Shown piece by piece: positions 59,346 through 64,000 of a DNA stretch of 64,000 bases. The notes under the pieces were generated by a model. That model saw only the letters and a list, made by a program, of their open reading frames with translations. It had not been told where the DNA came from and ran no database searches. The position numbers and the translations under genes were made by a program. The DNA lies in assembly GCA_948567375.1 (NCBI GenBank), contig OX419757.1, forward strand, positions 65,782,001 to 65,846,000, in the 5' to 3' direction. This stretch comes from Lunularia cruciata. Taxonomy: Eukaryota; Streptophyta; Marchantiopsida; Lunulariales; Lunulariaceae. Each line of letters begins with the position of its first letter. The stretch's first letter is position 1.

Positions 59346-60504
59346 CCTCAAGCCTGCACATACAAGTGCCAAGCTTGGGTCCATAGTACCATCAATGTTT
59401 GGAAGGTGGCATGGCGCACAATTGCGCACATGATCCTTCCAAACAACACCATCACGTCCTTCTAACACAAGGACTCCAGATGGCAAAACCTCACGCACTC
59501 TCAAGATAGTGCGGCCTGTAGAAACATCAAGTGTCGTCGGTGCTGTCTGCTGTAGATATACATAGTCACCTGGATGAAATCGACGGATCGAGGGTCTATA
59601 ACCTCCTCCACGAATGGTAGCATAGCGTAAAGTATCTCTATGCTGAGCAATCGCCAAGTTCTCAAAGGCCATCGGCATCACTCTCCGAAAGATCTCTGCC
59701 CGCTGAGAACATGCGCTCATCCATACATCGGGGTCATCCAAGTCCAAAACTATAGTAGCATCTCGACGAATGGCTGCAGGTAAATCTGGATCTCGTCCAT
59801 AGAGTAGGAAGTATGGAGAGAAGGATGCTAAGGAGGCTTGCCGGCTAAACCGATAGCCCATGGCCAACCAAGGTAACTGGAGATCCCAATCTCCCAAGTG
59901 GCCTCTTTGCAAACCATACTTTTGCAATCCTCTCTTCACCGTCTGAACCACTCTCTCTGCTAAGCCATCTGCCTCAGGGTGATCTCGGGATGTAGTACAA
60001 TGATCAATCAAAGCCTTATCACACAAGACCTGAAACTCTCCCAAGAACTCTGTACCCTGATCAGTCAAAACCTCAGCTGGTGCACCAAAATGACTAAGAA
60101 CTCGATCCAGGAACGAGTAAGCTGTCCCTTCACTAGACTTGTCAGGAAGTGCCACCAACTCAATCCACTTGGAGAAGTGCTCCACCATCACCAAAACATA
60201 CCAATGATGTCTCACATTTGGCAACAAACTGCTGTACCTCGGTCTGCATACCGCGCCACCAATAATGACTCTAAAGTAAGCTGTATGTACGCTTTACTCC
60301 AAAATGTCCTAGCTCCTCATGAGCATGACGGACCAACTGTGGTCTCTGTGATGGAAGTGGTACTACTCGCACTCTACCATCCTCCCATACACGCAAAAGG
60401 TGTCTACTCTCCAATCTGAACCGGCTGGCTCGCTGAAGAACACGGTCTCTCTCCTTGGCCCCAACTGTGCCACCCACAACACCAGTGTGAAGATAGTCCA
60501 TCAC
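59346..60504 (-). pseudogene. Integrase (zinc finger and core) of the methyltransferase element
   Basis: 60504-60271 gives the HHCC zinc-finger start (LVRHAHEELGHFGVKRTYSL), ended by TAG where relatives have SLLx-SHYWW. In the next frame, VAKCE is followed almost at once by HWYVLVMVEHFSKWIELVA. About 100 bp normally lying between them, including the second CxxC part and the first catalytic Asp, is deleted. The second Asp (LTDQGTEFLGEF) and the Glu (LAERVVQTVK) remain. Then GYRFSRQASLASFSPYFLLY and the C-terminal domain (FHPGDYVYLQQ, ILRVREVLPSGVLVLEGRDG) lead into the PHD finger. Confidence 0.85.
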
Positions 60505-60570
60505 TAAGACATCATCATGAATGTCTCGCGAAGATAGTCCATCACTAAGACATCATCATGAATGTCTCGC
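60489..60570 (-). repeat. 41-bp frameshifting tandem duplication
   Basis: GAAGATAGTCCATCACTAAG through ATGTCTCGC occurs twice, at 60489 and 60530. The 41-bp period is not a multiple of three and moves the pol frame. Confidence 0.9.
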
Positions 60571-60588
60571 TGAACTGTACCAATATCT

Positions 60589-62235
60589 TCACTCTGGATC
60601 TGTGACCTCAATAACTCCTCCTGTATGCGCTGAGAGAGATACCACCAAAGTCTCTGCAAATATACACAGAAAGGCCGATGCATGCCAACCTGGCACCATC
60701 TCCTCATCTGTCTCACCATGCCAACGTGCTCCGGTCTGATCCTGCTGGCTGGGACATGGGTTTCTACTCAACCCATCTGCATCACGGTTCACCACTCCAG
60801 GTCTGTGAACAACCGTGAAATCATACTCCTGTGAAATCAGAGCCCATCATGCAAGCTTCACTGAAAGCTTGTCGGACTCCATCAACCACTTCAGCGGCTG
60901 ATGATCAGTGATGAGAGTGAAGGGGTTACCAAATAGGTAACATCAGAAATGTGCTACTGCCCAAACTGCTGCCAAGCACTCTCCCTCATATGAACTATAC
61001 TTCACCTCCGCTGAATTGTTGGAGCGACTAGCATAGGCCACCACAAACTCCTTCTCCTCATCATCATGCTGGGTGAGCACCGCTCCAAGCCCCAACATAC
61101 TCCAATCAGTATGAACCTGAAATGGTCGTCCCCTGATCGGTCTCCTCAAAATAGGAGCAGATGTCAACCTCTCCTTGAGCTCTACAAAAGCTCTCTCCTG
61201 CTCATCTCCCCAACACCACTCCTGTGTAAGCTTGGTCAGGTTTGTCAAGGCCTTGGCAATGGCACTAAATCCTCTAACATAGCGGCGATAGAAGTTCGCC
61301 AACCCAAGGAATGCTCGCACTCTACTCACATCCGTAGGCCGAGGAATACGTGCAATAGCCTCCACCTTGGTCTGCTGAACACCAAGTCCTCCGGGGTAGA
61401 TAGTGTGACCCAAATACTCAACCTGCTCATGGAAGAACCTACACTTCCCAGGATGTAATTTGAGTCCATGAGATCTCAACCTCTCAAACACCTCCAACAA
61501 CTATCTCTCATGCTCCTCCACAGTAGTGCTATAAACCAAAATGTCATCAATATAACACCGAGCAAAATCCAATCCAGCTAGGATCCTATCCATGACCCTC
61601 TGGAACTCAGCGGGAGCGTTCTTTAACCCAAATGGTAAGAACCTCCACTGATATAACACATCCTTGCCGTGAGGATCAATAGCCCAAAATGCTGTCTTGG
61701 ACTTATCCTCCTCCCTGATTGGCAACTGATGATATCCCGCTCGAAGATCCAAAGTATTGAAGACCTTTGCATGCCCAATTGCATCAAAAATCTCCTCCGG
61801 TGTAGGCATGGCATACCGATCAGCCTTGGTTTGTCGGTTGATAGGACGGTAATCTCCACACATCCGCCTATCTGTATAGTTGCCATGCATATCCTTCTTG
61901 GCTGGCATCACTGTCACTGATGCATACTCTCTATGTGAAATCTCCACCAAACCAGCCTCAAAAAGGTCACTACTCCGGCTCTGAATCAATGTCCTCTCCA
62001 TCTCACTATATCGATAAGGACGTCGGAAAACAGGTGTGTCGCTAGTCAGCTCAATCCGTATACCAGGTCCCTTTAGAGCACCCAAATCCTTCATACTGAA
62101 GGCAAAACAACTCGTGTGACTCCTCAAGAACCTCCAAACCCTCCGCCTTTCCTCTCCAGTAAGCTTGGGTCCAAGATCTGGCTCCCAAGTATCCTCTGTA
62201 ACTATAGTAGGAGTGGAAGACGTACTGACTGGCTG
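60589..62235 (-). pseudogene. Reverse transcriptase and RNase H of the methyltransferase element
   Basis: Same frame as the methyltransferase. RT: MCGDYRPINRQTKADRYAMP, FNTLDLRAGYHQLPI, QWRFLPFGLKNAPAEFQRVM, and the active site CYIDDILVYS (YIDD). After TAG at 61501: KCRFFHEQVEYLGH and FLGLANFYRRYV. RNase H: HTDWSMLGLGAVLTQ, YEGECLAAVWAV, TDHQPLKWLM, then PGVVNRDADGLSR. TGA codons at 60943 and 60847 fall where relatives have Arg. Apart from these stops the text is nearly pristine, so the element decayed recently. Confidence 0.92.
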
Positions 62236-63607
62236 CTACACTGGGCCCTTGGGAGCAATGGTGTCATGCTCCCGACCACTAGAGGTCCCAACCTCTGTGT
62301 GAAAAACTCCCTCCACTCTGGCTGCAAGCTCCATACGTCCTCTGGCTGCATCCCATGTGGACCAAGGGTGTACTCCAAGTAGCCCACGGTCACCTGGATG
62401 GACTCCAAGTAGACCACTCTCCCTAGTAGCTACTGGATGTGTCCCAAGAATACCATGTCCACTCGGTCCATCGCCCCCAGCATGTGCCTGAATCGTCTCG
62501 ATAGGCACAGGGCTCACAAGTGTCCGAGTGGTGATGCCTATCAAGTGCATCCTACGCTGCTCTGCCAAACCAAGGCTCACAATCCAGGTCAAACAGTTCA
62601 GGTCCATAGCCTGACCTAACACCTGACGCCTGGATGCCTCTGACATTGCTGGAACAGTGGTAATACCGGTGCAAAAACCCATCGCCCGCTCTCTCTCATC
62701 AGCATTGGGCTCCACCAACTGCTGTAACGGTGAGTCCCAAACAAGTCCAGGTCCTCCCTCCCGAAAAGCATGAGAGCCTGGGAAACTCATGAGTGTGGGA
62801 AATGCAGCTCTAGGCTGTCCAACTAGGTTCACCACTGCCATAGGTGACCTATCAGCCACTACCACTGTCTGAGACTGATGCCCAACATCCAAGATATCAT
62901 CAACAAGGATATGGTCAAGTCGTTGAATCCCATCATAACTACGCTGTAGAACCTCTCTGGGTAAAAGGTTCGTCCACCAAAGACGAAGACGATGAGCCCG
63001 TGATCCCACTCTGGCTGCATCTAACAATACAGCAGGTCCCATCCATGAATGGACCTGATGTGTACTCGCCACCACTCTAGTGCGAGAATCACCCATCAAT
63101 GGAACGTTCTCCAAAAGGTAAGCTGGAGAAACAGACTGATGAACCTGGAGATGTCGTAGTATCCGTAACATCTCCCAAAACACACCAGAACGAGGATCCT
63201 GAAGACCCAAACCGCGGCCTGCACGTGTATGTCCCTGACATGGCCATCCAGAAATTACCAAGTGAATAGGCCCATGTCTCTCTAGGTCATGCGCCCCCAG
63301 TAAGGAAATGTCTCCTAGTAAGGCCTTCTGGTAACCTCTGACTGCTGACATCGGTAATAACTCCGGATACCGATAGGCCAAGTGTGCCACATGATGTAGA
63401 GAGACTCGCCTAGCAGTCTCATCTCTCTCTACATACAAGTACCTCTGTACTCGGATACCCGCCTATAACACCGCAGCTAGTCTGGTGCTGATCCCACCAA
63501 ACAACTCTAATAGACATATCCCCTCTACTGGATACTGCCAAGCAATGAGTGTGGTATCCAGAGGTGTCAAAGCAATCGCCTCTGGAGGCTCATCCTCACA
63601 CTCATCC
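62236..63607 (-). pseudogene. Cytosine-5 DNA methyltransferase domain fused upstream of RT
   Basis: Methylates cytosine C5 using SAM. Motifs in order: I, ICLLELFGGIST (63515-63480; SAM binding); IV, LVISGWPCQGHTRAG with the catalytic Cys codon at 63238-63240; VI, YLLENVPLM (ENV at 63103-63111); VIII, RAHRLRLWW (62977-62994); X, RRQVLGQAMD (62605-62631). The spacing of motifs I to VIII and the motif VIII text resemble DNMT3/DRM-type enzymes more than DNMT1, by eye. The target-recognition segment lies between VIII and X. One TAG (63463-63465) separates motif I from the rest; another (62236) separates the linker from RT. The linker holds a short repeat, LLGVHPGDRGLLGVHPW. The frame is open to 63607, where a family A LTR interrupts it. 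Confidence 0.9.
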
Positions 63608-64000
63608 TGTAACAATATGGAGTTTAGTGACGAAGTTAGTCGGGCTTAAGAAGTAGAGAATAAGACAAAATAGCCTAGAATATTCTAGAAGCATCTAAGA
63701 AGCTTCTTAGGAAGCTTCCCAACTAGTTAACTTGCACCCTAAGCAGGTAGCTTCTAGAAGCTTCTAACTAGCTTAGCTTGCACGCCAAGTAGGCGGCTTC
63801 TAGAAAGAAGCTTCTTGAGAAGCTTCCTAGTTAACTTGGCTTGCACTCCAAGAAAGCGGCTCAAGGAAACTTCTTGAGAAGCTTCAAGGGTCTTGTATGC
63901 TACCTATAAATACCAATGCCGAAGCTCATGCTAGGCATTTGGAGTTTTCCCTCATTCAAGTGTCCAATGTGAGCTTCCATTCTCCTATTTCTCTCCTCGG
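63608..64000 (+). repeat. Family A LTR at the window edge, inserted into the methyltransferase element
   Basis: TGTAACAATATGGAG... through the HSE-like array and TATA box to CTCCTATTTCTCTCCTCGG at the last base, about 15 bp short of its end. It is close to the 48507 copy and on the opposite strand to the methyltransferase element, so it marks a later insertion. Confidence 0.88.

Larger units (their letters stand above)
58374..63607 (-). mobile_element. Ty3/gypsy-type retrotransposon encoding a cytosine DNA methyltransferase and a PHD finger, 3' part
   Basis: Minus-strand element with, in order: C5-methyltransferase, linker, RT, RNase H, integrase, PHD finger, polypurine tract and 3' LTR. The methyltransferase, RT and RNase H share one frame. 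RT-RNase H-integrase order makes it Ty3/gypsy. Gag and protease should lie upstream of 63607 but are displaced by a family A LTR starting at 63608. The copy is dead: TAG at 63463, 62236, 61501 and 60271; TGA at 60943 and 60847; a frame change near 60590; a 41-bp tandem duplication at 60489-60570; and a deletion near 60227. Confidence 0.88.

Noticed and set aside
59979-62382. Plus-strand frames across the methyltransferase element
   Set aside because: The minus strand gives clear RT, RNase H, integrase and methyltransferase motifs; the plus-strand frames are shadows.
62236-63607. Independent host methyltransferase gene next to a retrotransposon
   Set aside because: The methyltransferase shares strand and frame with RT, is separated from it only by a short linker with one TAG, and has no intron, start codon or own 3' end. 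A host gene remains possible only as an old capture.
1-64000. tRNA genes, rRNA, CRISPR arrays or bacterial operon features
   Set aside because: No cloverleaf-like A/B box pairs, rRNA cores or direct-repeat/spacer arrays were noticed by eye; introns and LTR elements show eukaryotic nuclear DNA. A tRNAscan or Infernal run would be decisive.

Overview
The window is plant nuclear DNA. Three genes with short introns and canonical GT-AG junctions (one apparent GC-AG) sit in a landscape dominated by decayed LTR retrotransposons. A type II vacuolar H+-pyrophosphatase, a fatty-acid alpha-dioxygenase and a GH17-like protein are all typical of land plants. The compact introns (roughly 100-350 bp) and heavy nesting of chromoviruses suggest a non-seed plant such as a bryophyte, but the species cannot be named from the sequence.

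Layout. 1-4505 (+): the C-terminal ~650 residues of a K+-insensitive (type II) H+-PPase, 11 exons, all phases consistent. 5464-10802 (+): a degenerate Ty1/copia element with both LTRs. 10.8-15.7 kb: pyrimidine-rich, partly tandemly repeated DNA without genes. 16388-20572 (-): an alpha-dioxygenase gene (nine exons found, first coding exon not found) in which the distal haem histidine is replaced by lysine. 21-26.8 kb: AT-rich intergenic DNA with short tandem repeats. 26895-28774 (-): a secreted GH17-like protein, four exons, apparently without either catalytic glutamate and with one frame break. 29-39 kb: mostly unassigned, with several copies of a ~92-bp two-hairpin dispersed repeat. 39.4-47.6 kb: fragments of Ty3/gypsy elements.

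From 48.2 kb to the end the window is a nest of Ty3/gypsy elements. A near-complete chromovirus (48507-54141; here family A) sits inside an LTR of an older member of its own family, with a recognisable 5-bp target duplication. Its LTRs carry dense GAA/TTC arrays that match heat-shock elements, placed just upstream of a TATA box. Two further family A LTR copies lie at 55.8-56.2 kb (minus strand) and at the right edge. A second chromovirus (family B LTRs, 56595-58373) has lost almost all of its interior.

The most interesting object is the minus-strand element at 58374-63607. It has one pol-like reading frame, broken by a few stops and indels, that encodes in order a cytosine-5 DNA methyltransferase domain, a linker, Ty3/gypsy reverse transcriptase, RNase H and integrase. 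It ends in a C-terminal PHD finger where chromoviruses carry a chromodomain. It thus joins a DNA-methylation writer and a predicted histone-tail reader to a retrotransposon replication machine. This copy is dead: six stops (four CAG-to-TAG-like, two CGA-to-TGA-like), a 41-bp frameshifting duplication, a deletion removing the first integrase aspartate, and a family A LTR inserted at its 5' side. The architecture is nevertheless clear.
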